Both the position numbers and the translations under genes were made by a program. A stretch of DNA of 64,000 bases from Elusimicrobiota bacterium (GTDB lineage Bacteria > Elusimicrobiota > Elusimicrobia > UBA1565 > UBA9628). Location of the stretch: assembly GCA_027451985.1 (NCBI GenBank), contig DAIDHS010000012.1, forward strand, positions 1-64,000, written 5' to 3'. Below are positions 7,797-16,841 of the stretch, piece after piece. Position 1 is the first letter of the stretch; the number at the start of each line of letters is the position of its first letter. Under the pieces are notes generated by a model. It worked only from the letters and a program-made list of their open reading frames with translations. It was not told the DNA's origin and did no database searches.

Positions 7797-9035
7797 GTGA
7801 AAACCTGGATGGCCGCGCTGGCTGCCGCGCTTCTGGCCGCCGCGCCCGTCTGCGCGCAAAACTCGGGCGATTCCGGCTTCATCCAGGGGCTTTCCGCCGT
7901 CAGCGTCTCGCCGGGCTTCGTCTTGGCGGCCAAGAAAATACGCGTCAACGCGCTCGCGGGGGAATACGCCCGGGACATCGCGGCGCTTTTGGGCTGGTAC
8001 GGCCAAGCCGACGCGCGGCCGGGCCTCGACCCCGCGGCCATGTCCGCCGTCGTGGTCAAGGGCCTTAAATCCGGCGCCTACGACGGCGTCATCTTCGGAG
8101 AGTCGCACGGCAACGCGCGGGAGCAGGCCGCGGCGCGGCTCATCATCGGGAACATTCTCGCGAGCGGCGTCAAGGTGGGCGCATTCATGTCCGAGGCGAC
8201 GCAGGTCCAGGGCGGCAAGCCCGTGGGGCTTTTTGCGCCGGATCAATTCGCCAAGGCGGGCGTGCCTACGGGACTCTTCGTCAACCAGTTCAACCCGGAG
8301 CCGGACGTCGCCCGGGGCCTCAAGATGGCGGGCTCGGGCCTCCTCATCACCTACACGGGTTCGGCGCACACCTCGCGCAAGATGCGGGACTTCGTCTACA
8401 AGACGCTCAAGGAGTCGGACCTGCATTGGGAGAAGTATTTCCCCGGCCGGCCGACCGTGGAGGAGTCGTTCTTGCGCCACGGCAAGCGGCCCATCATCGT
8501 CGCCATGCTGGAGGAGTCCACGGTGCTCGACTGGATCGAATACCTCGAGCTCCGGGATGCGACCAAGGACAAAAGCCTGGAGCAGTTCCGGGAGAATTTG
8601 ATCGCGCTTGACCGCGCCTGGAAAAGGCAGGCCGGGCGCTTCGCGCGGCGTCAGACTGTCGGCTTCATCCAGGCGCCCGGGCAGCCCAATTTGTACCTGG
8701 GCATCGCGCCCACGGACCGGCGGCCTCTGGAGTTGGAAGCTTTGGAGAAGGCCGCTTCGGAATCGGCATTTGACCGTTGGCTGGGCGCCGGCAAGGTCGC
8801 CAGCGCCGAGTCCGAGGCGCAGAGTTCGTGCTCGGCTCTTGGGGCTTGCAACACGCAGTATCAAGTCTACGTCTACAGCGGTCCGGAGGAGAGTCTGCCC
8901 GCCTGCGCCTACGGCCCGGTCAAGGCCAAGGGCGGGAGCGTGACCAAGCCGTGCTTCGACAGCTCTTCGGGCGGCTTCTCGGGCCAGTACGGGGACGTCT
9001 TCGCCCGCGTCGTCCCCCAATCGAGCCTTCCTTAA
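7797..9035 (+). CDS. Secreted protein with GExHG motif, ChaN/EreA-like
   Basis: A 412-residue exported protein. A GTG start is chosen because it begins a clean signal peptide (about residues 1-20, ending PVCA before Q) and has AGGGA upstream. The body carries IFGESHGNAREQAAA near residue 100 and, later, TYTGSAHTSRKM. GExH plus a downstream GSxH are typical of the EreA/ChaN-like and TraB/TIKI-like superfamily, which includes haem-binding and hydrolytic proteins. The C-terminal 90 residues hold four or more cysteines (SCSALGAC, PAC, PCFD), which may form disulfides outside the cytoplasm. Function is unknown; the superfamily link is an inference from motifs only. Confidence 0.6.
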   Translation: MKTWMAALAAALLAAAPVCAQNSGDSGFIQGLSAVSVSPGFVLAAKKIRVNALAGEYARDIAALLGWYGQADARPGLDPAAMSAVVVKGLKSGAYDGVIFGESHGNAREQAAARLIIGNILASGVKVGAFMSEATQVQGGKPVGLFAPDQFAKAGVPTGLFVNQFNPEPDVARGLKMAGSGLLITYTGSAHTSRKMRDFVYKTLKESDLHWEKYFPGRPTVEESFLRHGKRPIIVAMLEESTVLDWIEYLELRDATKDKSLEQFRENLIALDRAWKRQAGRFARRQTVGFIQAPGQPNLYLGIAPTDRRPLELEALEKAASESAFDRWLGAGKVASAESEAQSSCSALGACNTQYQVYVYSGPEESLPACAYGPVKAKGGSVTKPCFDSSSGGFSGQYGDVFARVVPQSSLP

Positions 9036-9052
9036 AACGGCGCCGTCCGGCT

Positions 9053-9604
9053 CTAGGCGGAGAGCTCCTTCACGTACCAGCGGTCGCAGCCGAAGTGCCC
9101 GGTCTTGCCCATGGGCTTATCGAGGGGAACAAAGCCGTTTTTCTCGTAGAGCGCGCGGGCCCGGGTCATGCGCTCCAAGGTCTCCAGGTAGCAGCGCGCA
9201 TAGTCCATTTCTCGCGCGGCCTTGAGGCACTCCTTGAGCGCGGTCTGGCCGGCGCCCAAGCCCCGGAGCTCCGGAAGAAAATACATCTTGCGCAGCTCGC
9301 ACACGCCCTGCGGGCCGTTTTCCAGCGGGCCGATGCCCGCGCCGCCCTTGACCGCTCCGTCGACGCTGACCACGAAATAGGCGTGGCCGGGGCGCGAGTA
9401 GGCCTTCGAGATGAAATCGACTTCGAGGTCGCTGATGGCGAAACCCGCGCCGCAGGCGCCGAACTCGGGCATCACCGCGCGGATGATGCGGGCCAGGACG
9501 GGATCGTCTTCCGCGCGGACGGGCCGCAGCGCAAAGCCCGGCACCGCGCGCGGAGCGCGCAGTACTGGGCCGCATAAGGAAAGTGAGTTGCGGCCCGGCA
9601 CCAT
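9053..9604 (-). CDS. GNAT-family N-acetyltransferase
   Basis: About 183 residues with a GNAT core: LRKMYFLPELRGLGAGQTAL is the beta4/alpha3 acetyl-CoA loop (R-x-x-G-x-G/A pattern), preceded by the VEE-like VAVDG strand region and followed by ARALYEKNGFVPL. Such enzymes acetylate small molecules or protein amines; the target is unknown. The start is uncertain: the ATG at 9604 lies four bases past the stop of the zinc-ribbon gene and lacks a clear ribosome site, and a GTG about 20 codons in is also possible. It is the last gene of the isoprenoid/hopanoid operon. Confidence 0.75.
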   Translation of the reverse strand: MVPGRNSLSLCGPVLRAPRAVPGFALRPVRAEDDPVLARIIRAVMPEFGACGAGFAISDLEVDFISKAYSRPGHAYFVVSVDGAVKGGAGIGPLENGPQGVCELRKMYFLPELRGLGAGQTALKECLKAAREMDYARCYLETLERMTRARALYEKNGFVPLDKPMGKTGHFGCDRWYVKELSA

Positions 9605-9608
9605 CGGA

Positions 9609-9899
9609 TTAGTTGCCGCTGGAGCGCTGGTGGCCGCCTTCGACTTCGCAGGCGCACCAGTCGGGATGCGGCGTGCCATCCTTCCAGCCGAACTTCTCGA
9701 GGTTGGTCTTGACCCAGCAGGGGTAGCAGAGCATGAGCCGGTTGATGGGCTTGGTCTCGCCGCAGCGGCGGCACAGGCCGTCCTTGGGCGGCTTTTTCTG
9801 GTTGAGGCGCCGCGCGTCCTTCTCGTCCTTGGGCTCCTCGACGGGCAGCTCCGTCTCTTGAATCTGCTTCGTCGGGGCGTCTTGCAGTTCCGTGGTCAT
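9609..9899 (-). CDS. Small zinc-ribbon protein
   Basis: A 96-residue protein. The first 40 residues are polar and charged; a CRRCGETKPINRLMLCYPCW ribbon (two CxxC knuckles) and a WCACEVEGGH tail follow. It is probably a zinc-binding adaptor or nucleic-acid-binding protein. Its ATG overlaps the stop of the next small gene upstream by four bases (ATGA). The function is not recognised. Confidence 0.65.
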   Translation of the reverse strand: MTTELQDAPTKQIQETELPVEEPKDEKDARRLNQKKPPKDGLCRRCGETKPINRLMLCYPCWVKTNLEKFGWKDGTPHPDWCACEVEGGHQRSSGN

Positions 9900-10090
9900 G
9901 GTCCGACTCCTCTGTTGCACCGGCGGCACCAGGCTCCGATGCGTCCGTTGGTGGATTTGCGGGTAAGCTTCAGAAATTCGCGGCAGCCGGGGCAGTAGAC
10001 GTCCAATCCTGAGATATCCAGGCCGGGATAATCCTTTTCGAAGGCCTCCTGGCTCATGTGCCTGGGCTGAATCCACTTCCCGTCGCGCAT
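9896..10090 (-). CDS. Very small zinc-ribbon protein
   Basis: A 64-residue protein with CPGC and CRRC knuckles about 20 residues apart, which together make one four-cysteine zinc ribbon. It starts four bases after the ispH stop and overlaps the following zinc-ribbon gene by four bases. Tight packing in the operon supports a real gene. Role unknown. Confidence 0.65.
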   Translation of the reverse strand: MRDGKWIQPRHMSQEAFEKDYPGLDISGLDVYCPGCREFLKLTRKSTNGRIGAWCRRCNRGVGP

Positions 10091-10093
10091 CGC

Positions 10094-11074
10094 TCAACGT
10101 CCTGGTTTTCCTTTGACGAGCTGGTCGAGTTCGTAGGGAAGGGCGAAGTGCATGTCCTCCTCGACGGTCTCGAACTCCTCGACCGTGGAGACGCCGAAGT
10201 GGTCGCGGCAGTACTTGATGGTCTCCTGAACCAGCACCTCGGGAGCCGAGGCGCTGGCGGTCAGGCCCAGCGTGTGCACGCCGGAGAGCCACTCTTCCTT
10301 GATGCCCGAGGCGCGCTCGATGAGGTAGGACTTGACGCCCTGGCCGCGCGCGACCTCGCACAGGCGCAGGGAGTTGGAGCTGTTGGGCGCGCCCAAGACC
10401 AAAAGAAGGTCCACGTGCGGGACCATGGCTTTGACCGCGTTCTGGCGGTTCTGCGTGGCGTAGCAGATGTCGTCCTTGGCCGGTTGGCGCAGGTTGGGAA
10501 AGCGCTTCTTCAAAACCTCCACGATCTGCTTGGTGTCGTCCAGGGACAGCGTCGTCTGCGTGAGATAGGCGACCTTGTCGGGGTCCGCGACGTGGACGGT
10601 CTCCGCTTCCTTGGGCGTGCCCACGATCTGGATGTGCTCGGGCGCCTCGCCCATGGTGCCGATGGCCTCGACGTGCTCGGCGTGGCCGATGAGAATGATG
10701 GAAAACCCGCGCTTGGCCAGAGCGATGGCCTCCAGGTGCACCTTGGTCACCAGCGGGCAGGTGGCGTCGATGACCTTGAGCTTGCGGGCCTTGGCCTCCT
10801 GCTCGACTTGCGGGCTCACGCCGTGGGCCGAGAAGACCAGCCACGCGCCCGCCGGCACCTCCTGCAGGTCCTCGACGAACACCGCGCCCTTGGCGCGCAG
10901 CTCGTCCACGACGTAGCGGTTGTGGATGATTTCGTGGCGGACGTAGACGGGCTTGCCGCAGATCTCGAGAGCCTTCTCCACCACGTCGATGGCGCGCACC
11001 ACTCCGGCGCAGAAGCCCCGGAGCTTGGCCAGCACCAGCTTGTCGATTTTGACCTTCGTCTGGGTTTCAATCAT
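10094..11074 (-). CDS. ispH: 4-hydroxy-3-methylbut-2-enyl diphosphate reductase
   Basis: A 326-residue cytosolic enzyme of the last MEP-pathway step, which turns HMBPP into IPP and DMAPP with a 4Fe-4S cluster. The three cluster cysteines are Cys22 (GFCAGV), Cys106 (DATCPLV) and Cys204 (DICYATQNRQ). Substrate-binding histidines sit at 51 (IIHNRYVV), 84 (SAHGVSP) and in GHAEHVEA near 131-134. NSSNSLRL and SASAPE phosphate-binding motifs are present. The ATG has GGAGA upstream. It follows dxs by 20 bases. Confidence 0.97.
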   Translation of the reverse strand: MIETQTKVKIDKLVLAKLRGFCAGVVRAIDVVEKALEICGKPVYVRHEIIHNRYVVDELRAKGAVFVEDLQEVPAGAWLVFSAHGVSPQVEQEAKARKLKVIDATCPLVTKVHLEAIALAKRGFSIILIGHAEHVEAIGTMGEAPEHIQIVGTPKEAETVHVADPDKVAYLTQTTLSLDDTKQIVEVLKKRFPNLRQPAKDDICYATQNRQNAVKAMVPHVDLLLVLGAPNSSNSLRLCEVARGQGVKSYLIERASGIKEEWLSGVHTLGLTASASAPEVLVQETIKYCRDHFGVSTVEEFETVEEDMHFALPYELDQLVKGKPGR

Positions 11075-11094
11075 GGGATGTCTCCAGTTCTCGC

Positions 11095-13008
11095 TCAGCT
11101 CGGGCTCGCCGCGGGCGCCGGCGCGGTTTTCTTGGCGGCGGACTTGCCCATCCACTCCGCGACGCGCTGGTAAATCTTGGGCGCGGAGAGGCCCACCATG
11201 TCGTAGAGAAGGGCCGGGGCGCCGTGCTCGACGAAGTGGTCGGGCAGGCCCAGGCGCAAGACTTCGGCCTTCAAGCCCAGTTCGTCCATGGCTTCCAGAA
11301 CCGCCGAGCCGAAGCCGCCCTCAAGGACGTTGTCCTCGACGGTGACCAGACGCGGGGTCTTGGCGCAGGCTTCCTTCAAAAGCTCCGTGTCCAAGGGCTT
11401 CACGAAGCGCATGTTGAGGACTCCGGCCGAGATGCCGATGTCTTCGAGCTCCCGCGCGGCCTCAAGCGCCGGGTGCACGCGCGAGCCGATGGCGACCAAA
11501 GTGACGTCCTTGCCGTCTTTTAAGCGCACGCCCTTGCCCACGGGCAGGGCCTTGGGCTCGGGGTCCATGGCCACTCCCACGGAGGCGCCGCGCGGGTAGC
11601 GCACGCTCGACGGCCCGTCAATCGTGAGCGCCGTGCGCAGCATGTGCTGCAATTCGTTCTCGTCGGCCGGCGCCATGACCGTCAGGTGCGGCAGCATGCG
11701 CAGGTAGGAGTAGTCGAAGACGCCGTGGTGCGTGGGGCCGTCTTCGCCGACCAAGCCCGCGCGGTCCAAGGCCAGGACCACGGGGAGCTTCTGCAGGCAG
11801 ATGTCGTGCTCGATTTGGTCGTAGGCGCGCTGCAGGAAGGTCGAGTAAATCGCGACGACCGGGCGGTAGCCCTCGCAGGCCAGGCCCCCGGCGAAAGTGA
11901 CCGCGTGCGGCTCGGCTAGGCCCACGTCGAAGAAGCGGCGCGGGAAGCGTTCGCGCATGGCGTCCATGCCGGTGCCCTCGGGCATCGCGGCGGTGATGCC
12001 GACTACACGCGGGTCGCGTTCGCTCTCTTTGGCGATGGCCTTGGCGAAAACCGCGGTGTAGGAGGGCGGCTGGGGCTTCGCCGCGGCGGACTTAGCGAAC
12101 TCGCCGGTCGCCGGGTCGAACTTGCCCGGGCCGTGCCACTTGATGGCGTCGGCTTCGGCCGGAGCGTAGCCCTTGCCTTTCTTGGTGACGCAGTGGAGAA
12201 GCACCGGGCCCTTGATCTCCTTGATGTGCCGCAGCACTTCGACTAAGCGCACCACGTCATGGCCGTCCACGGGGCCGAAGTAGGCGAAGCCCATTTCCTC
12301 GAAGAGCATGCCGGGGAACAGGAGCACGCGCGCGCGCTTGGCAAAGCGCATGATGCTGGCCCCCCAGAACTTAAAGCGCGCCAAGAATTTGGCGACCGAC
12401 TCGCGGGCGCCGCGCACAGCGCCCAAAGTCAGCAGTTTGGTCAAAAACACGCCCAGGGCGCCCACGCGGTGGGAGATGAACATCTGGTTGTCGTTTAAGA
12501 CCACCAGCAGGTCGCTCTGGAGCATGCCCGCGTTCTGCAGGCCCTCGTAGGATTCGCCGCCGGTCATGCAGCCGTCCGAGACCACGGCCACGACCTTGTT
12601 CTTCTCACCCTTCAAGTCCCGCGCCACGGCCATGCCCAGCGCCGCGGAAATCGCGGTCGAGGCGTGGCCCGCGCCGAAAGCGTCGTAGGGGGACTCGGAG
12701 CGCTTCAAGAAACCCGAGATGCCGCCGTACTGCCGGATGTTGGCGAGCTTCTCGCGCCGGCCGGTCAGGACCTTGTGGCCGTAGGTCTGGTGCCCGGTGT
12801 CCCAGACCAGCTTGTCCTTGGGCGTGTTGAAGACGTAGTGCAGGGCTACGGTGATGTCGGCGCAGCCCAGGCTCGAGCCGAAGTGTCCGCCGATTTTAGC
12901 GACGGTGTTGATGAGGTACTCGCGCACCTCGGCGACCACCTTGGGCAGCTTGTCAACGCTTAACTTGCGCAAATCTTCCGGGCTGTTGATCTTGTCCAAA
13001 AGTTCCAT
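11095..13008 (-). CDS. dxs: 1-deoxy-D-xylulose-5-phosphate synthase
   Basis: A 637-residue thiamine-diphosphate enzyme, close to the usual length of about 620. It condenses pyruvate and glyceraldehyde 3-phosphate in the first MEP-pathway step. Visible: FGSSLGCADITVALHYVF near the N-terminus, DTGHQTYGHK, the ThDP motif SDGCMTGG...LQNAG, the transketolase pyrimidine-binding domain (FDVGLAEPHAVTFAGGLA) and the C-terminal transketolase domain. It starts one base after the prenyl synthase gene ends, so the two are likely co-translated. A short alanine-rich tail ends the protein. Confidence 0.97.
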   Translation of the reverse strand: MELLDKINSPEDLRKLSVDKLPKVVAEVREYLINTVAKIGGHFGSSLGCADITVALHYVFNTPKDKLVWDTGHQTYGHKVLTGRREKLANIRQYGGISGFLKRSESPYDAFGAGHASTAISAALGMAVARDLKGEKNKVVAVVSDGCMTGGESYEGLQNAGMLQSDLLVVLNDNQMFISHRVGALGVFLTKLLTLGAVRGARESVAKFLARFKFWGASIMRFAKRARVLLFPGMLFEEMGFAYFGPVDGHDVVRLVEVLRHIKEIKGPVLLHCVTKKGKGYAPAEADAIKWHGPGKFDPATGEFAKSAAAKPQPPSYTAVFAKAIAKESERDPRVVGITAAMPEGTGMDAMRERFPRRFFDVGLAEPHAVTFAGGLACEGYRPVVAIYSTFLQRAYDQIEHDICLQKLPVVLALDRAGLVGEDGPTHHGVFDYSYLRMLPHLTVMAPADENELQHMLRTALTIDGPSSVRYPRGASVGVAMDPEPKALPVGKGVRLKDGKDVTLVAIGSRVHPALEAARELEDIGISAGVLNMRFVKPLDTELLKEACAKTPRLVTVEDNVLEGGFGSAVLEAMDELGLKAEVLRLGLPDHFVEHGAPALLYDMVGLSAPKIYQRVAEWMGKSAAKKTAPAPAASPS

Positions 13009-13929
13009 TTAACGGTCCCTCGCAATCACGTAGTCGGCCAAATCCCGGAGGATTTGACCTTTTGGTCCGAACGGCGAAATTTTGCGCTGCGCCAGCGCGA
13101 CGAGCGCCCGGGCCTTGGCGCGGGCCTTGTCCAGGCCGTAGAGCGCGGCGTAGGTCAGCTTCTGGTTCTGCGCGTCGGAGCCGTTCTTGCCGAGCTTCTT
13201 CTTGTCCCCGACCACGTCCAAGACGTCGTCCGCGATTTGGAAGGCCAGGCCCATGGCCTCGCCGTACTCGCGCAAGGCGCGGCGCTTGGCCGCGGAAGCC
13301 CCGGCGAGAATCGCGCCGGCTTCCAGGCTCGCGGCGATGAGCGCGGCGGTTTTCCTGAGGTGAATCTGCTCCAAGACGCGGGCGGGATTAAAGCCGTGGT
13401 TCTTGCCCTTCCATTCCTCGGCTTCCAGGTCCGCCACTTGGCCGCCGACCATGCCCTGGGTGCCGGCGCCTTGGGCCATCACGCGGATGAGTTCGGCCGT
13501 CGAGCGGGCGTCCAGGCCCAAGTCGCGCGCGTTGTCTGCCGCGGCCTCGAAGGCGTAGGTCAAAAGCCCGTCGCCGGCCAGAATCGCCATGGCTTCGCCG
13601 AAGACCTTGTGGTTGGTGGGCTTGCCGCGGCGCAAATCGTCGTCGTCCATGGCGGGCAAATCGTCGTGGATGAGCGAGTAGGTGTGGATCATCTCCATGG
13701 CCGCCGCGGCCTTGAGCACCTTCTCCGGCTTGGTCCCGCAGGCCTCGGCCGCGGCCATGACCAGGATGGGGCGCAGGCGCTTGCCGCCCGCGAAAATCGA
13801 GTAGCGCATGGCGTCGCGGATGGTTTTGGGCTCGCCGCCCTTGGGCTTGAAGAGCTTGGCCAAGGCCTTGTCCGCCAGGGCCAGGCGGCTCTTCAAGTAG
13901 GCGTCGAGGCGGGTTTGGGTCACAGGCAC
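13009..13929 (-). CDS. ispA: Polyprenyl (farnesyl/geranylgeranyl) diphosphate synthase
   Basis: About 306 residues. This class I trans-prenyltransferase condenses IPP with allylic diphosphates. The first aspartate-rich motif is HDDLPAMDDDD and the second is FQIADDVLD; GGKRLRP and GGQVAD are also present. The start is a GTG; I prefer 13929 because GGAGGAG lies eight bases upstream, although a GTG at 13923 exactly overlaps the hpnG stop. In this operon it most likely makes farnesyl diphosphate for squalene and hopanoids, but chain length cannot be read with certainty. Confidence 0.93.
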   Translation of the reverse strand: MPVTQTRLDAYLKSRLALADKALAKLFKPKGGEPKTIRDAMRYSIFAGGKRLRPILVMAAAEACGTKPEKVLKAAAAMEMIHTYSLIHDDLPAMDDDDLRRGKPTNHKVFGEAMAILAGDGLLTYAFEAAADNARDLGLDARSTAELIRVMAQGAGTQGMVGGQVADLEAEEWKGKNHGFNPARVLEQIHLRKTAALIAASLEAGAILAGASAAKRRALREYGEAMGLAFQIADDVLDVVGDKKKLGKNGSDAQNQKLTYAALYGLDKARAKARALVALAQRKISPFGPKGQILRDLADYVIARDR

Positions 13930-14651
13930 GGCAGGAACTCCTCCAGGACTTGGGCCAGGACGGCCATGCCGCGACGCTGGCGCCGCCCGATGGACCAAAG
14001 CTGGCCCAGCTTTCCCGCGTGCGCGGCCGCGAATTTAATCAGGCTCGCGGCGTCCTCGCCCGCTGGCGCTTCCATCGGGAGTTCGTCGTTCATCCCGTCT
14101 AAAATTACGCGCAAAGCCGGCGCGGGAAGGTCCCGGGTCTTGGCCCAGCGCCGCACCGCGGCGGTTTCCATGTCCACGGCCAGGGCTCCGGCCTTCTCGC
14201 CCAAGGCTTTTTTCGCCGCAGGCGCCAGGACGGAGGCCGGGGAATCGGCGATGGCGCCGAAGCGAAGAACGGCGCCCGCTTTTTGCGCGGCGGCGCGGAC
14301 GGCCTCCTTGAGCAAGTCGTTTCCTTCCGAAAAATCCGCCACGAGATCGCCGGGTTGGACCTGGGTTTGCAGCGAACCCGCCAGGCCGACGCTCAGGACG
14401 CAGGAAAAATTCCGCGAGGCGGGCAGGGCCGCCAAGGCGCGGGCAACGTTGTCCGCGCCCATGCCGGTCTTTAAGAGTTCCACCGGCGTTTTGCCGGCCC
14501 GGCCGAGGGATAGACCCTCGGCCTCGGCGTTTAATCCCAGTCGTTTGGCCAAGGGATCCGCTTCCCAACGCGTCGCGGCGCAAAGAAGAATCCGGGTGGG
14601 ACGGAGGCGGGCCGTGTCGCGGGAGGCGGGCGATTCCGTCATCGTGTTCAT
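13920..14651 (-). CDS. hpnG: Hopanoid-associated nucleoside phosphorylase (HpnG-like)
   Basis: A 243-residue member of the purine nucleoside phosphorylase / MTA-SAH nucleosidase superfamily. The VDMETAAV motif carries the catalytic glutamate region, and LSVGLAGSL the phosphate/ribose loop. HpnG releases adenine from adenosylhopane, giving a ribosyl-hopane intermediate for side-chain building. Its place between hpnA and the prenyl synthase, behind hpnH and the cyclase, supports this over general MTA/SAH salvage. Its ATG overlaps the hpnA stop by four bases. Confidence 0.85.
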   Translation of the reverse strand: MNTMTESPASRDTARLRPTRILLCAATRWEADPLAKRLGLNAEAEGLSLGRAGKTPVELLKTGMGADNVARALAALPASRNFSCVLSVGLAGSLQTQVQPGDLVADFSEGNDLLKEAVRAAAQKAGAVLRFGAIADSPASVLAPAAKKALGEKAGALAVDMETAAVRRWAKTRDLPAPALRVILDGMNDELPMEAPAGEDAASLIKFAAAHAGKLGQLWSIGRRQRRGMAVLAQVLEEFLPCL

Positions 14652-15679
14652 GCCGGAGCTAAATCCTTTTCAGCCTTATGAGCGCGGCCTTTGACGTAGC
14701 CGTTGTCCGTGAAGTAGCGCACGGCTTCGCGCAGGGCGTCTTCGGCCGGGCGGGGGGAGTAGCCCAGCTCGCGCTTGGCCTTGCCGGAGTCGAACCACAT
14801 GTAGTGCCGCGCCATGCGCACGGCGTCCAAGGGCGCCAGAGGCTCGCCGCCGAAGAGCCCGGCGCGCGCGCTGTCCAAGGCGGCGAAGGCGTAGGCCACG
14901 GCGTAGGGCGTCTTGAACTTGGGAGGCTTGGCGCCGGAGACGCGCGCCAAGAGAAAGAGGATGTCCTTTAAGGTGAGGTTCTCGCCGCCCAGGATGTAGC
15001 GTTCGCCCACGCGGCCCTTCAAGGCGGCCGAGAGATGCCCCTGCGCCACGTCCTGGACCGAGACGACGTTCAAGCCCGTGTCGATGTAGGAGGGCATGCG
15101 GCCGCTCAAAAAATCCACCACGATTTTTCCGGTGGGCGTGGGCTTGACGTCGTGCGCGCCGATGGGCGCCGCGGGGTTGACCACCACGACCGGCCGCCCC
15201 TTGCGGGCCAGCTCCAGCACGGCCTGCTCGGCCAGAAACTTGGATTTTTTGTACGCGCCCACGATTTTTTCGGGGCCGGGGTAAAAAGAATTTTCATCGG
15301 TGGGCGCTCGGCCACCGGAAACCTTGACCGTGGCCACGCTCGAGCAGTGCACCACGCGCTCGGCGCCGGCCTTGGCCGCGGCCTCAACCACGTTGATGGA
15401 GCCCTGGACGTTGGCGGCCGTCATCTCTTCGGGGTTGGGCACCCAGACGCGGTAGTCGGCCGCGATGTGGAAGACGTAGCGCGCGCCCTGGGCGCCGCGC
15501 GAGAGGGCCTCGGACGAGAGCAAATCGCCCTCCACGATTTCGACGGCCAGGCCGTCCAAGTTCCTGCGGTTGGAGCCGGGCCGGGCCAAGGCCTTGACCT
15601 TGAAGCCCTTGTCCAGCAGGAGCCGCACGAGGTTGGCGCCGACGAAGCCCGTGCCGCCCGTGACGAAAACTGTGTCCAT
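14648..15679 (-). CDS. hpnA: Hopanoid-associated NAD-dependent sugar epimerase (HpnA-like)
   Basis: A 343-residue extended SDR protein. It has the N-terminal TGGTGFVGANL dinucleotide loop, SSVATV, the YKKSKFLAE catalytic YxxxK and a NPAAPIGAHDVKPTPTG stretch typical of the HpnA/dihydroflavonol-reductase-like group. HpnA genes occur in hopanoid clusters, but the reaction is not settled. The ATG overlaps the hpnH stop by one base (TGATG). Confidence 0.9.
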   Translation of the reverse strand: MDTVFVTGGTGFVGANLVRLLLDKGFKVKALARPGSNRRNLDGLAVEIVEGDLLSSEALSRGAQGARYVFHIAADYRVWVPNPEEMTAANVQGSINVVEAAAKAGAERVVHCSSVATVKVSGGRAPTDENSFYPGPEKIVGAYKKSKFLAEQAVLELARKGRPVVVVNPAAPIGAHDVKPTPTGKIVVDFLSGRMPSYIDTGLNVVSVQDVAQGHLSAALKGRVGERYILGGENLTLKDILFLLARVSGAKPPKFKTPYAVAYAFAALDSARAGLFGGEPLAPLDAVRMARHYMWFDSGKAKRELGYSPRPAEDALREAVRYFTDNGYVKGRAHKAEKDLAPA

Positions 15680-16830
15680 CAAGCGCGCGGAGTGAGCGAG
15701 CCCTCCTCGCTCCGGGACTCGGTTTTGGCCGCGGCAGGGGCTGCGGCCGCGAGCGTCTCCTGGTAGCTGGCGTCCGGGCGGCGCGGGTAGGCTTTCTTGG
15801 CCTTCGTGGGGCCGTGGATGGAGGCGTAGTCGCGCACCAGCTCGAAGAACTTGGACCAGCTGGAGAAGCCGTCCTTGACCGCGGTGGGCTCGAAGCCGCA
15901 GTGGGTCATGCAGTTGGCGCACTTGGGGTTGCCCGAGGCGTGGCCGTACTGGGACCAATCGGTGGTCTCCAAGAGCTCCTTGTAGGTCTTGGCGTAGCCC
16001 GCGTCGGCCATGAGGTAGCAGGGCTTCTGCCAGCCGAAGACGTTGCGCAAAGGCAGGCCCCAGGGCGTGCAGTCGTAGTCGCGCTTGCCCTCGAGGAAAT
16101 CCAGGTAGAACGGGCTGTGGTTGAAGTCCCAGCCCTTCTGGCGCCAGTCCTTCAAGGTCTCGCGGAACCAGGCCTTGGTCTGCTCGTTCTTGAGGAAGAT
16201 GTCCTGCTGGGGCGCCTTCTCGTAGGCGTAGCCCGGGGAGATCATCATGCCGTCGGCGCCCATGCTCATGACCTCGTCGAAGAATCGGCGGAACTCCTCC
16301 GACTTCTCGCCTTGGAAGATGGTGGTGTTGGTCATAACCTGGAAGCCCTTGGACTTGGCGAGCTTGATGGCGGCCACCGCCGTTTTGTAGACGCCGTCGC
16401 GGCACACCGCGCGGTCGTGGGTCTTCTCCAGGCCGTCTAAGTGGATGGAGAAGATGAGGTTGGGGCTGGGCTTGAACTTGTGGATGTTGCGCTCGAGCAG
16501 AATGGCGTTGGAGCAGAGATAGACGAACTTGCCGCGCTCGATGAGGCCCGAGACGATGCGCTCGATTTCCGAGTGCACCAGGGGCTCGCCGCCGGCTACG
16601 GTCACCACGGGCGCGCCGCACTCCTCGGCCGCCTCCCAGCACTCCTCGGGAGTCAGGCGCTTGCGCAGAATTTCAGTGGGGTACTGGATTTTGCCGCAGC
16701 CCGCGCACTCGAGGTTGCAGGCGAAGAGGGGCTCGAGCATCATGACCACGGGGTACTTCTCGACGCCCTTTAACTTCTGGGCGACGAGGTATTTGAAAAC
16801 GGACATCTGCATCTGCCACGGGGAAGGCAT
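15679..16830 (-). CDS. hpnH: Adenosyl-hopene transferase, radical SAM (HpnH)
   Basis: A 383-residue radical SAM enzyme. The cluster motif CNLECAGC gives Cys38, Cys42 and Cys45. GGEPLVH is the SAM-binding GGE motif, and a C-terminal cysteine group ([13 protein letters not shown]) matches HpnH. HpnH adds an adenosyl group to diploptene, the first step of C35 bacteriohopanepolyols. It starts 11 bases after the cyclase gene ends. Near-full family length with an alanine-rich C-terminal tail. Confidence 0.96.
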   Translation of the reverse strand: MPSPWQMQMSVFKYLVAQKLKGVEKYPVVMMLEPLFACNLECAGCGKIQYPTEILRKRLTPEECWEAAEECGAPVVTVAGGEPLVHSEIERIVSGLIERGKFVYLCSNAILLERNIHKFKPSPNLIFSIHLDGLEKTHDRAVCRDGVYKTAVAAIKLAKSKGFQVMTNTTIFQGEKSEEFRRFFDEVMSMGADGMMISPGYAYEKAPQQDIFLKNEQTKAWFRETLKDWRQKGWDFNHSPFYLDFLEGKRDYDCTPWGLPLRNVFGWQKPCYLMADAGYAKTYKELLETTDWSQYGHASGNPKCANCMTHCGFEPTAVKDGFSSWSKFFELVRDYASIHGPTKAKKAYPRRPDASYQETLAAAAPAAAKTESRSEEGSLTPRA

Positions 16831-16841
16831 AAGTTATTCTC

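Noticed and set aside
9038-9047. Palindrome between convergent genes as terminator
   Set aside because: The ten-base palindrome has no following T-run and is too short to support a terminator call.
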